DNA from: a virus
Length of the DNA stretch: 23,177 bases
IMG/VR virus record: IMGVR_UViG_3300025000_000427
Location: 1-23,177 of that record
Strand: one strand, 5' to 3'
Part shown: positions 7,181 through 14,089 of the stretch, in pieces
Layout of the letters: every line of letters starts with the position of its first letter
Numbering within the stretch: the first letter of the stretch is position 1
Made by a program: the position numbers and the translations under genes
Notes under the pieces: model-generated
The model's input: the letters and a program-made list of their open reading frames with translations, nothing else
Told to the model about the DNA's origin: nothing
The model's database searches: none

Positions 7181-7609
7181 ATGGCAACCAAGATCGAGAT
7201 CCAGGATTTCCGCGAACAGCTGGCAAAAGCGGTGCATAATTTCGCGGCTCACACATTCAAGCTGGCATTCAGCAACACGGCAATTACTACCGGCATGGCG
7301 GCACTGAGCGAGATAACCGCAATAAGCCTAACAAATACCACTGCCGGGGCTAATCCAACCGTAACCATTACGGCGGCTGAGTCGGCTGGAACGATGACCA
7401 TAGGCGGCGATGCCGTAACCCTGACCGCTGCAGGTGCGGTGGGGCCATTCCAATACTACGCACTGTACAACGACACAGCGACAAGCCCTGCCGATGCTCT
7501 TGTGCTGGCATGGGACCACGGTTCGGCGGTCACACTGGCAAGCGGGGAAACATTCAAAGTCAGTTTTAATAACGACGATACTGCCGGGACTATTTTGACC
7601 ATCGCGTAA
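7181..7609 (+). CDS. Probable virion structural protein (142 aa)
   Basis: The ATG at 7181 has AGGAG 6 bases upstream, and the gene follows the preceding stop by one base. After a short helical start (QDFREQLAKAVHNF) the protein has AHTFKLAFSNTAI, like the 'FKLAL..T' start of phage surface proteins, then a Thr/Ala/Gly-rich, mostly beta region that includes GGDAVTLTAAGAVGPFQYYALYND and ends in SGETFKVSFN. No signal peptide or enzyme motif is visible. The position after the capsid gene and the composition suggest a capsid decoration or other virion surface component. The family is not identified. Confidence 0.78.
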   Translation: MATKIEIQDFREQLAKAVHNFAAHTFKLAFSNTAITTGMAALSEITAISLTNTTAGANPTVTITAAESAGTMTIGGDAVTLTAAGAVGPFQYYALYNDTATSPADALVLAWDHGSAVTLASGETFKVSFNNDDTAGTILTIA

Positions 7610-7619
7610 GGAGCAAACT

Positions 7620-8108
7620 ATGAGCACCGTATCCAGAACTCCAGGCACCGACGTGCAGATGGTTGTAACAACCCTTAATAGTCTGGCAAACAGCGCCACG
7701 GCTGGATGGCAATCTGCAATGGTGGATAACACCACTGAGAAAGCAGGTGAGTACGATATCAATATCAGCATTGACCTTGCTGCGACTGCAGCGGCAAACG
7801 ATAAGGCAATCTATGTCTATGTTGTGCCGTGGTTCTATGATGGATCATCATGGACTCCTGGGGCGGATGGCGGCACAGCTACTCTGCCATCTGGCACAGA
7901 GGGGACTTACACCATCGGAGCAACACACAATCTCCGGCCCGGGACGGTGATAGGCTATACCGCAACAGGTCAAGTGGTGAACAAATCTTTCACCCTTACC
8001 AACGTAGGTGACGGTTTCAGCCTTGTTATCATCAACTATACCGGCGCTGCAATTGCGGCAAGCGCTAACGTGGTGCAGTACAAACCCGTTCATTACACGA
8101 GCGCATAA
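7620..8108 (+). CDS. Probable virion structural protein (162 aa)
   Basis: The ATG at 7620 follows AAGGAG (7609-7614) at 5 bases. The protein contains a pattern seen in phage particle-associated proteins: LNSLANSATAGWQSAMVDN, then DINISIDLAATAAANDKAIYVYVVPWF, and a C-terminal beta-rich GYTATGQVVNKSFTLTNVG and FSLVIINYTGAAIAAS. It contains no cysteines and is rich in Thr, Ala and Gly. Its TAA overlaps the start of the LamG gene by one base (TAATG). It is probably part of the head surface together with its two neighbours, but this is inferred from position only. Confidence 0.78.
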   Translation: MSTVSRTPGTDVQMVVTTLNSLANSATAGWQSAMVDNTTEKAGEYDINISIDLAATAAANDKAIYVYVVPWFYDGSSWTPGADGGTATLPSGTEGTYTIGATHNLRPGTVIGYTATGQVVNKSFTLTNVGDGFSLVIINYTGAAIAASANVVQYKPVHYTSA

Positions 8109-9481
8109 TGGCACTCGTACTACTTCGCACAGACCGAACCAGTAAACCTCCACTGCACACCCCACTGCGCTCTGATGGGCATTGGGGTGTTGAAGGGTTG
8201 ATGGGTGCTTGGGCGTTTAATGAGCAGGCAGGAAAAACGGCTTTTGATTGCGTAGCCAATAATAATGCGACATCCCCTTTGCCCGCCTTTACTCCCAACG
8301 GAATTGCTACATCAGCGGCAACCCCTACGTCTGCATGGGATGTACCTGTTAATATTATGGCCGGGAAATCTCAACTATCACTGATAGCTGTCATGAAATC
8401 ATCTGCCAGTAGCGGTGGCTATATTACCTGCTGGCTCAGTGATACAAACATGAGTGCATTTCTGTATCAGGTCAGCAACGGCACGGTCGGATTTAGAACC
8501 AGAACAGTGACAACGGTTGCCATGAATCCTGCGGGGTCCGTTGCTGACGGGAAATTTCACACCATAGCGGGAATTTATAGCGGATCAGATATGTCGGTGT
8601 GGGTTGACGGGGTGGAACGGGGTACACGAGCTAGCCAGAGTGGTGTAATAGCCACACCGACTACCGCAACAACAAAAATAGGGGCATACAGTACAGCAAC
8701 ACTTAATGCGGAATTTAACGCCGCATTAATTTATGACCGCGCCCTCTCCCCCGACGAAATAGCATCCCTCTCCGCCAACCCCTGGCAGATATACGAGCCG
8801 GAGATTCAGTGGGTGTGGGTGGAGGATGGGGCTGGCGCGACAACCAGCGCAGCCGATCCCGGCAGTCTGACTGCAACAGGCAGCGCGGCCACTGACTACA
8901 GAGGATTGATATCAGGATCAGCAGTTGGCACATTGACGGCTACAGGTTCAGCGGCAACAAGTATCAAGGGTTTTCTCTCTGTTGCTGAATCCGGCGCAAC
9001 ACCAACATCTGGCACGAATGCCGCTGATTACCGTGGCCTGATTTCATCCGCTGAATCTGGCGCGATTACAACTACAGGAACGGATTCAACAGGTTTATAT
9101 ACTCCCGTTGGAAGCATAACAAGCACGGCACAACCGGGCGCTACCGTTGTTATCGGGGTCAATGCCGCCGGTCTCAGGACTTTTATATCTCTGACTGAAC
9201 CGGGGTCGGTGAATCTGACCGGGGTCAACGCTTCCGGATTCAGGGGACTGCTATCAGTCACGGAAATCGGTGCGCTTGCAGTTACCGGAATCAACTCGGC
9301 AGACACGACCGGCGAGTTGACAAGCATTGCACCATATAGTGCATTATCAGTGAACGGCTACAATACAACAGATTACAGACCAGGCCGAGAGATACCGATA
9401 TTTTCAGGGCGATCAGTACCGATAATCAGAGGCCGCGAATTATCATTAACATTAGGACGGACAATCCCGGTAATTCAGTGA
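8108..9481 (+). CDS. LamG-domain protein with 22-aa tandem repeats
   Basis: This is a 457-aa protein. Residues 28-230 form a concanavalin/LamG-like domain: LMGAWAFNEQAGKTAFD, SLIAVMKSS, GKFHTIAGIYSGSDMSVWVDGVERGT, then TKIGAY and ALIYDRALSPDEIASL. Such domains often bind glycans. Residues 252-425 hold about eight copies of a unit of 22 residues (one of 26, one of 23) with consensus G-(S/T/A)-(L/V)-x-x-x-G-x-x-A-x-x-(Y/F)-R-G-L-(I/L)-S-x-x-E. The C-terminus (426-457) is four tandem octapeptides, GREIPIFS, GRSVPIIR, GRELSLTL and GRTIPVIQ. It starts in a TAATG overlap with the upstream gene and is followed by connector genes. A virion-surface fibre or adhesive decoration is the likeliest role. 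Confidence 0.82.
   Translation: MALVLLRTDRTSKPPLHTPLRSDGHWGVEGLMGAWAFNEQAGKTAFDCVANNNATSPLPAFTPNGIATSAATPTSAWDVPVNIMAGKSQLSLIAVMKSSASSGGYITCWLSDTNMSAFLYQVSNGTVGFRTRTVTTVAMNPAGSVADGKFHTIAGIYSGSDMSVWVDGVERGTRASQSGVIATPTTATTKIGAYSTATLNAEFNAALIYDRALSPDEIASLSANPWQIYEPEIQWVWVEDGAGATTSAADPGSLTATGSAATDYRGLISGSAVGTLTATGSAATSIKGFLSVAESGATPTSGTNAADYRGLISSAESGAITTTGTDSTGLYTPVGSITSTAQPGATVVIGVNAAGLRTFISLTEPGSVNLTGVNASGFRGLLSVTEIGALAVTGINSADTTGELTSIAPYSALSVNGYNTTDYRPGREIPIFSGRSVPIIRGRELSLTLGRTIPVIQ
8861..9481 (+). repeat. Coding tandem repeats: about 66-bp units, then four 24-bp units
   Basis: In-frame repeats make up the 3' half of the LamG gene. About eight degenerate copies of a 66-bp unit run from 8861 to about 9383, and four 24-bp units encoding GRxxPIxx octapeptides run from 9383 to the stop. 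The DNA copies are diverged, so the pattern is clearest at protein level. Confidence 0.78.
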
Positions 9482-9490
9482 GGTTAAAAA

Positions 9491-9772
9491 ATGGCACTAC
9501 TTGACGACGTAAAAACCAGCATACGGGTAATCCATTCGGCTGATGATGCTCTTTTGCAAAGGCTTATCAACTCCGCATCGCTTGAATATATCCAGTTTTG
9601 TAATATTGAGGTTGATTCGGATGCCACAGTAGAGCCAATTGCAGAAGATGCTTTCCAGGGACTTGTCCTGATGGTTCAGGCTGATTATTCTGCAGATCCG
9701 GAAAAGCGGGAATCATACCGAAAAGCGGCTGAAACTCTCTGGATGCCGCACCGCATTAGTATGGGGGTCTGA
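9491..9772 (+). CDS. Head-tail connector, gp6-like
   Basis: This 93-aa helical protein matches the phage gp6-like connector family (PF05135): MALLDDVKTSIRV, then a short helix with DDALLQRLINSASLEYIQF, and the C-terminal QGLVLMVQADYSAD...YRKAAETLW. Such proteins form a ring below the portal. The ATG follows GAGG (9480-9483) at 7 bases. The stop overlaps the next start by one base (TGATG). Length and position before a gp16/Head-tail-adaptor gene are standard. Confidence 0.9.
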   Translation: MALLDDVKTSIRVIHSADDALLQRLINSASLEYIQFCNIEVDSDATVEPIAEDAFQGLVLMVQADYSADPEKRESYRKAAETLWMPHRISMGV

Positions 9773-10128
9773 TGGACGCGCAACGATTACGGCATAGAAT
9801 CGAGTTTCAGGAGCTGGTCGAGGAACAGGACAGTGAAACCGGCGCGTCTATCACAACATGGCAGACGGCTTACCTTGACTCTGATACTCCACTTGACAGC
9901 GTTCCAGCCGAAGTCCTGACAGGGCCGGGCCGGGAGTTCAGGGGGACCGGCACGACCCAGGCTGAAGCGACGGCGCGGATCAACTGCAGATGGTTTCCCG
10001 GTCTTCTGGAAACGTGGCGGGTACTATGGGACGGCCGGATTTACAACATCCAAAGTATCGAAACCGACATAACAGGTCGCATAGAATGGCGCTTACGGTG
10101 TGTTGATGGGGTATCAGACGGGCGGTAA
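9772..10128 (+). CDS. Phage head-tail joining (adaptor) protein
   Basis: This 118-aa beta-rich protein belongs to the phage head-tail adaptor family (PF05521, SPP1 gp16-like). Visible features are the MDAQRLRHRIEFQ opening, the GAS...WQTAY segment, the VPAEVLTGPGREF loop, and the terminal RVLWDGRIYNIQSI...WRLRCVDG strand pair. It closes the portal/connector complex. The 3' end (10114-10128) overlaps, tail to tail, a minus-strand gene that encodes a small zinc-ribbon protein. Confidence 0.92.
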   Translation: MDAQRLRHRIEFQELVEEQDSETGASITTWQTAYLDSDTPLDSVPAEVLTGPGREFRGTGTTQAEATARINCRWFPGLLETWRVLWDGRIYNIQSIETDITGRIEWRLRCVDGVSDGR

Positions 10129-10257
10129 TGGTTTAATAGTTTTTGGCCTTCCGCCTTTTTTGCCGTTTTCAGCACTGCTCTTTGATTTCTTATCTGACTT
10201 GATCGAACCGAGAAGCGCTGCAGGGCTTATTTCTTTTTTGCAATGTGGGCATTCCAT
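10114..10257 (-). CDS. Small zinc-ribbon protein (47 aa), cassette 2
   Basis: A 47-aa ORF starts at the complement of 10257, with AAAGGA six bases upstream. It opens with MECPHCKKEISPAALLGS, a CxxC knuckle with a conserved 'KEI.PAALLG' context, followed by a Ser/Lys linker and NGKKGGRPKT, a basic tail common in small phage or bacterial proteins of this type. Only one CxxC is present, so zinc binding would need dimerisation or a partner. It is the second gene of a minus-strand unit and ends inside the head-tail joining gene. Function unknown; nucleic-acid binding is plausible from the basic tail. Confidence 0.72.
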   Translation of the reverse strand: MECPHCKKEISPAALLGSIKSDKKSKSSAENGKKGGRPKTIKPLPPV

Positions 10258-10304
10258 TTCAAATCCTTTCGCCGGTTACGATGCGACCGGCGGCGCGGGG
10301 AGAT

Positions 10305-10550
10305 TTACAGACCTAAATCAGATTGTACCTGTTTAGAAAAATTCACTTGCCCTGCCCAGTGCGATGTTTTGACGTAGGCTATTACGCTTTCCTGTTTTGC
10401 AGAAACGGCGGCGCGGGGAGATGAGGAACGAATAATTGTGCAGTTTGTGCGGCCCTGACCCTTGTTGTTAGCATACCAGAAATGAAGAAACTGACCGTTT
10501 TCGAGTTCTACTGTTTTCGGGGCGAAAGGAATGTTGATTGAGTTTTTCAT
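10305..10550 (-). CDS. Small hypothetical protein (81 aa), first gene of cassette 2
   Basis: An 81-aa ORF starts at the complement of 10550 with ATG preceded by AAAGGAGG at 7 bases. The protein reads MKNSINIPFAPKTVELENGQ and continues FLHFWYANNKGQGRTNCTIIRSS, ending in QVNFSKQVQSDLGL. It is a compact, mostly beta protein with no recognisable domain and no signal peptide. The frame is open further upstream (to 10694), but that extension would cross the promoter and lacks a ribosome site. It is followed after 47 bases by the zinc-ribbon gene in the same direction. Function unknown. Confidence 0.72.
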   Translation of the reverse strand: MKNSINIPFAPKTVELENGQFLHFWYANNKGQGRTNCTIIRSSSPRAAVSAKQESVIAYVKTSHWAGQVNFSKQVQSDLGL

Positions 10551-10588
10551 GGTGTGGCCTCCTTTGATTTGTCCTTCACTATGATTAT

Positions 10589-10616
10589 AGTATAAACCTA
10601 TCGTTAGGATAGTCAA
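10589..10616 (-). promoter_or_regulatory. Sigma70-type promoter for minus-strand cassette 2
   Basis: On the minus strand, -35 TTGACT (complement of 10611-10616), a 16-base spacer and -10 TATACT (complement of 10589-10594) lie about 39 bases before the start codon at 10550. The spacer carries the inverted repeat CTATC-N5-GATAG (10598-10612), which could be an operator. Confidence 0.7.
10598..10612. repeat. Operator-like inverted repeat inside promoter
   Basis: CTATCGTTAGGATAG is a 5-bp inverted repeat with a 5-base centre. It fills the spacer of the cassette 2 promoter and touches the -35 box. A repressor bound here would block transcription. The arms are short, so chance is possible. Confidence 0.4.
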
Positions 10617-10668
10617 GCAAAATAATGCAATAAAAAATAAAAAAGTGAAAATAATTTGAGGGGCTAAA

Positions 10669-12207
10669 ATGGCCGGTAAATACGATGTTGTCATATCTCT
10701 GTTGGTTTACAATCAGCTTGAAGTCACGAGAGAGTGCATCGAATCGCTGTTTGCAACATCTCAAAGCGACTTTTTGCTTGTCATTTCCGACAATAAATCC
10801 CGAAGCGAGACCGCTGATTATCTCAAATCGGTTGCAGATGATCATGCAAACGTGGTTTACGTCCGCAACGATGAAAACCTTGGCTTTATAGGCGCTCATA
10901 ACGCCATATATGCCGCTTATCGGGATTTGGCCGAGAACTTCTGTGTACTGAATAACGACCTGATCTTCAAGACCGATGGATGGGATAACAGGTTTTTGCA
11001 GGCTCTTGAATCAAACGCGAACCTGGCACAGGTGGGGCCGGTTCAAGTTCATGGGTACATCAACGCAAAAGGGATTGGCGTGCCGAGGCCGATCAGAAGC
11101 AATCCGCCTGAATACATCGGGGGATCGTGCTTTATTGCCAAGGTCGCGGCGGTTGGCGAAAAGCTTTTTGAAGATAAGTATATGAAGTTTGCATTTTGTG
11201 AAGATGCTGACTTATCATTCCGACTCAGGGCTGCAGGCATGAAGATTGCCGAGATACCCGGTATTAATATCCACCACAAACACCACGTATCCTTCAAGAA
11301 CGAAAAGCTTGACTTCGATTTCAAAAAACAGGAACTCGCAAATCAGAGATTTCTGATTGACCGCTGGCAGAAATATATCCGGCTGAGAAATTTCGCCCCT
11401 CTCCATATCCTGATTATCCGCACTCGGGCGCTTGGCGACTCATTCATGGCTGAGCCGATAGCGCGGGAGCTGTTGAATAAATACCCTGGCGCGCATGTGT
11501 ATATCCAAACAGCCTGCCCTGAATGGTTCACCCCTTGCGATTACATCAAGGAATGCGGGCCAAATCTCAGGGCAAAACGGAAATATGATATTGTGATCGA
11601 TCTTGATATGGCATATGAGCGCAACCCGAAGATGCACGTTGTCGACGCCTATGCCAATGCGGCGATGGTGACACTTGATGACGACAAACGGACGCCTCAA
11701 TATCTGGGTGCGAAACGTATCCGGATAGGCAGGAAAACAGCCGTTATCAACGCAGAAGGATCATGGGATAGCCGACAATGGCCGCTTGAGCGTATCAGGG
11801 GTTTTGCAGCATACCTGAAGGGGCGCGGTTACCATGTTAAAGAAGTCGGCAGGACTCAGGCGCTTTACACCGGTGTCGGCGAAAATCTGATTGGTGGGAG
11901 GAATCTTGCCGGTATCAACCAGGTAATAGCCGATGCTGATTTGTATTTCGGGATGGACGGGGGGCTGGCTCATTTTGCCCAGGCAATGGGGACTCGTTGC
12001 TTTCTGATATTCGGATGCACGAATCCTGAATACAGGGTGCATAACGGCGCAGATGTAAAAGCTGTATGGCGTGGGGATCTTCCTTGTTCAGGGTGTCATC
12101 ACGAAGGTCCGCCTAAAACGTTCACCGCTTGCAAAACAGGCAACCATGAATGCTTGACGGGTATCACCGTTGATGAGGTTATAGAAAAATTTGAGGCATG
12201 GATATGA
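10669..12207 (+). CDS. Two-domain glycosyltransferase, GT2 fused to GT9
   Basis: This 512-aa protein joins two sugar-transfer domains. Residues 5-235 are GT2-like (GT-A fold): VVISLLVYNQLEVTRECIESL, ISDNKS, NENLGF-type NDENLGFIGAHN (67-78), the metal-binding-like NNDLIF (95-100), GGSCFIAK (151-158) and the catalytic-type CEDADLSFRL (E178, D179). Residues 245-512 resemble GT9 heptosyltransferases: ILIIRTRALGDSFM (247-260) with the conserved GD, then GMDGGLAHFAQAMG (428-441), FGCTNP, and a Cys-rich end (CSGC at 473-476, C488, C495). The ATG follows GAGGGG. It is the first gene of a sugar and methyl-transfer group. Donor and acceptor sugars cannot be deduced. Confidence 0.88.
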   Translation: MAGKYDVVISLLVYNQLEVTRECIESLFATSQSDFLLVISDNKSRSETADYLKSVADDHANVVYVRNDENLGFIGAHNAIYAAYRDLAENFCVLNNDLIFKTDGWDNRFLQALESNANLAQVGPVQVHGYINAKGIGVPRPIRSNPPEYIGGSCFIAKVAAVGEKLFEDKYMKFAFCEDADLSFRLRAAGMKIAEIPGINIHHKHHVSFKNEKLDFDFKKQELANQRFLIDRWQKYIRLRNFAPLHILIIRTRALGDSFMAEPIARELLNKYPGAHVYIQTACPEWFTPCDYIKECGPNLRAKRKYDIVIDLDMAYERNPKMHVVDAYANAAMVTLDDDKRTPQYLGAKRIRIGRKTAVINAEGSWDSRQWPLERIRGFAAYLKGRGYHVKEVGRTQALYTGVGENLIGGRNLAGINQVIADADLYFGMDGGLAHFAQAMGTRCFLIFGCTNPEYRVHNGADVKAVWRGDLPCSGCHHEGPPKTFTACKTGNHECLTGITVDEVIEKFEAWI

Positions 12208-12920
12208 AGAAGACATTTCAATATTTTCCGGAGGAGAGAATGGTAGCGGTAAAAAATGGCAATCCAGACCTAGTTAAAATAGGGTATGAAGAGCACATGT
12301 TTAACGATGATTACTGGCTGTATTCAGACGGCGTAAATCCGGCAAGGATCAACAAAAGTGCTCACCAATTGATATGTTATTTCAAAGATTTATTCTCAAT
12401 TACAGGCACAGTCACAGATAAATATATCATCGGAGATATTGGTGCTGGCGCAGGGAGCATGATTCAGCAACTTCATAATGCAGGTTATTCTGCGGGAGGG
12501 TGCGAATATTCCGAGTCAGGGCGAAGGCTTGCCAAGGAAAGGTTTAGTATTGATTTAGAGTTTTGTGATCTGAGAACTAGATTGAATTACCCAGACAATC
12601 ATTTTGACTGGTCATATTGCGTCGGTGTCCTGTCAATGATACCGGACGGTTTCATGGAGAACGCTGTCCGGGAGTTGTTGAGGATTACAAGATATGGAGT
12701 TTTGGTCAACGTAGGAGCCGACATTGCCAACAACAAAGTGGATAGGAGAGGTAACCCGCACCATCTAACGCCGATCAATAGCGCTGGAATGTGGAAATTA
12801 ATCCACGGAATTGGCGGGTATGACTGGACTTCAATCCAGCCGCCGCAAAAAAACAAGTACGGGATAGGGGTGTGCAACGAATTCGCGTGCCTAATCGGGA
12901 AAACGCCTTGGCCATTCTAA
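12204..12920 (+). CDS. Class I SAM-dependent methyltransferase
   Basis: This 238-aa protein has the Rossmann-fold methyltransferase pattern: motif I IIGDIGAGAGSM (75-86), an acidic residue at the end of strand 2 (GGCEYSE, E101), FCDLRTRLNYPDNHFDWSYCVGVL (120-143), and RELLRITRYGVLVNVG after it. I chose the ATG at 12204, which forms an ATGA overlap with the glycosyltransferase stop and has GAGG 7 bases upstream. An ATG at 12198 would place the ribosome site only one base away. The gene appears more A/T-rich than its neighbours, which may reflect separate origin. Co-transcription with glycosyltransferases suggests methylation of a sugar, but a small molecule or protein substrate is possible. 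Confidence 0.85.
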   Translation: MKKTFQYFPEERMVAVKNGNPDLVKIGYEEHMFNDDYWLYSDGVNPARINKSAHQLICYFKDLFSITGTVTDKYIIGDIGAGAGSMIQQLHNAGYSAGGCEYSESGRRLAKERFSIDLEFCDLRTRLNYPDNHFDWSYCVGVLSMIPDGFMENAVRELLRITRYGVLVNVGADIANNKVDRRGNPHHLTPINSAGMWKLIHGIGGYDWTSIQPPQKNKYGIGVCNEFACLIGKTPWPF

Positions 12921-12930
12921 TAGAGGTAAC

Positions 12931-13416
12931 ATGAGCGAGACCGCAAAACATAGATCGTTATTCCTGCCATACTGCATCGGCAACGGCCTTGATATCGGTT
13001 ATGGTGGCGATCCTATCGTTGAGACAGCCATAACCCTTGACCAGGCGGACCGGTATAGCTTTGAAGGCGATAAGCCACAGAACATCACTGCCGACGCCTG
13101 CAGCCTGTATATGTTTGCTGATAATTCCCTTGATTATGTGTATTCCTCACACTGTATCGAAGATTTCAGGCAAACGGCGGGGGTGCTACAAGAATGGGTC
13201 AGGGTAATAAAACCCGGCGGATTCCTGTGCCTATTGTTCCCTGATGAGCGAGTTTACAGGGAGAAATCCAAGACCCCGAATATTGCGCACGTCTATGATG
13301 ATTTCGGCATGGGATTTGTGATTGATCGACTGCCGGCGGATGTTGATATTGTGGTTTCGCTGGAACTATTTGAAAACGATGATTACAATTGTGCGCTGGT
13401 GTTACAAAAATGCTAG
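12931..13416 (+). CDS. Class I SAM-dependent methyltransferase, short form
   Basis: This 161-aa protein resembles Methyltransf_11-type enzymes: GNGLDIGYGGDP (17-28) as the SAM-binding loop, ADACSLYMFADNSLDYVYSSHCIEDF as strands 3-4 with the HxxED motif, then EWVRVIKPGGFLCLLFPDE. It is shorter than usual and the C-terminal cap is small. The ATG follows GAGG at 4 bases. Its last codons overlap the start of the next gene (ATGCTAG). The same pattern occurs in glycan-cluster methyltransferases, which fits its neighbours. The substrate cannot be inferred. Confidence 0.85.
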   Translation: MSETAKHRSLFLPYCIGNGLDIGYGGDPIVETAITLDQADRYSFEGDKPQNITADACSLYMFADNSLDYVYSSHCIEDFRQTAGVLQEWVRVIKPGGFLCLLFPDERVYREKSKTPNIAHVYDDFGMGFVIDRLPADVDIVVSLELFENDDYNCALVLQKC

Positions 13417-14087
13417 TGTTGCTGACAGCCACAGGGATGAGGCCGGAAGCGTGGGCAATCTGCGAACGGCTGATGATGGCGCAAACGTTCACGGGGCCGG
13501 TGCGGTGGATCATCGTGGATGATGGGGAAACACCGCAGCCGATAACCTTCCGACGCGAAAACTGGATTATCAATCTGATTTGTCCTGAACCAGTATGGCA
13601 ACCAGGGCAGAATACACAGGCGCGCAACCTGATGGCGGGACTTGAACGCGTAAGGGATTATGAACGGCTTGTGATTATCGAAGATGATGATTTTTATGGA
13701 CCGGAATACCTTGCTGACGTTGACAACTGGCTAAAAACTGCTGACTTGGTGGGCGAACCAATGGCGCGTTATTTCAACGTGGCAACCGGGACCGGCAAGC
13801 AGCTGCAAAACAATACTCATTGCAGCCTGTGCAGCACGGCAGTGAAGGGGCCGGGGCTTGTGGCCTTCCGTCAAGCGGTAGCCAAACACAAAAAGTTCAT
13901 CGACCTGGAACTATGGCGCACGTTCAGGGGCAAAAAAATCATCTCCAATACCCGGCACGTTGTAGGAATAAAGGGTTTGCCGGGGCGGGGTGGCATCGGT
14001 TGCGGCCACAGAATGACCGGTGGCGCTCAGTCAATCGGCATGTTGCGGGAGTGGATAGGGGATGCCGCGGGAATTTACGGGTACTGA
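13410..14087 (+). CDS. GT-A-fold glycosyltransferase-like protein
   Basis: This 225-aa protein opens with MLVLLTATGMRPEAWAICERLM and continues with the strand VRWIIVDDGE (31-40). Then NTQARNLMAGLERV (68-81) leads to LVIIEDDDFYGPEYL (87-101), whose EDDD is the expected metal/nucleotide-sugar-binding DxD of GT-A enzymes. The C-terminal GIKGLPGRGGIGCGHR resembles an acceptor loop. The start ATG overlaps the preceding stop, and no clear ribosome site is present, so translation is probably coupled. Sequence similarity to named glycosyltransferase families is distant. The role is inferred from the DxD-like motif and from the neighbours. Confidence 0.72.
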   Translation: MLVLLTATGMRPEAWAICERLMMAQTFTGPVRWIIVDDGETPQPITFRRENWIINLICPEPVWQPGQNTQARNLMAGLERVRDYERLVIIEDDDFYGPEYLADVDNWLKTADLVGEPMARYFNVATGTGKQLQNNTHCSLCSTAVKGPGLVAFRQAVAKHKKFIDLELWRTFRGKKIISNTRHVVGIKGLPGRGGIGCGHRMTGGAQSIGMLREWIGDAAGIYGY

Positions 14088-14089
14088 TT

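Noticed and set aside
10100-10336. + strand ORF of 78 aa after the head-tail joining gene
   Set aside because: It overlaps the adaptor gene and two better-supported minus-strand genes; its hydrophobic sequence is the antisense of the zinc-ribbon gene.
13820-14089. Upstream extension of the gp10-like gene
   Set aside because: The extra residues overlap the glycosyltransferase frame and do not resemble the family; the ATG at 14090 matches the usual start.
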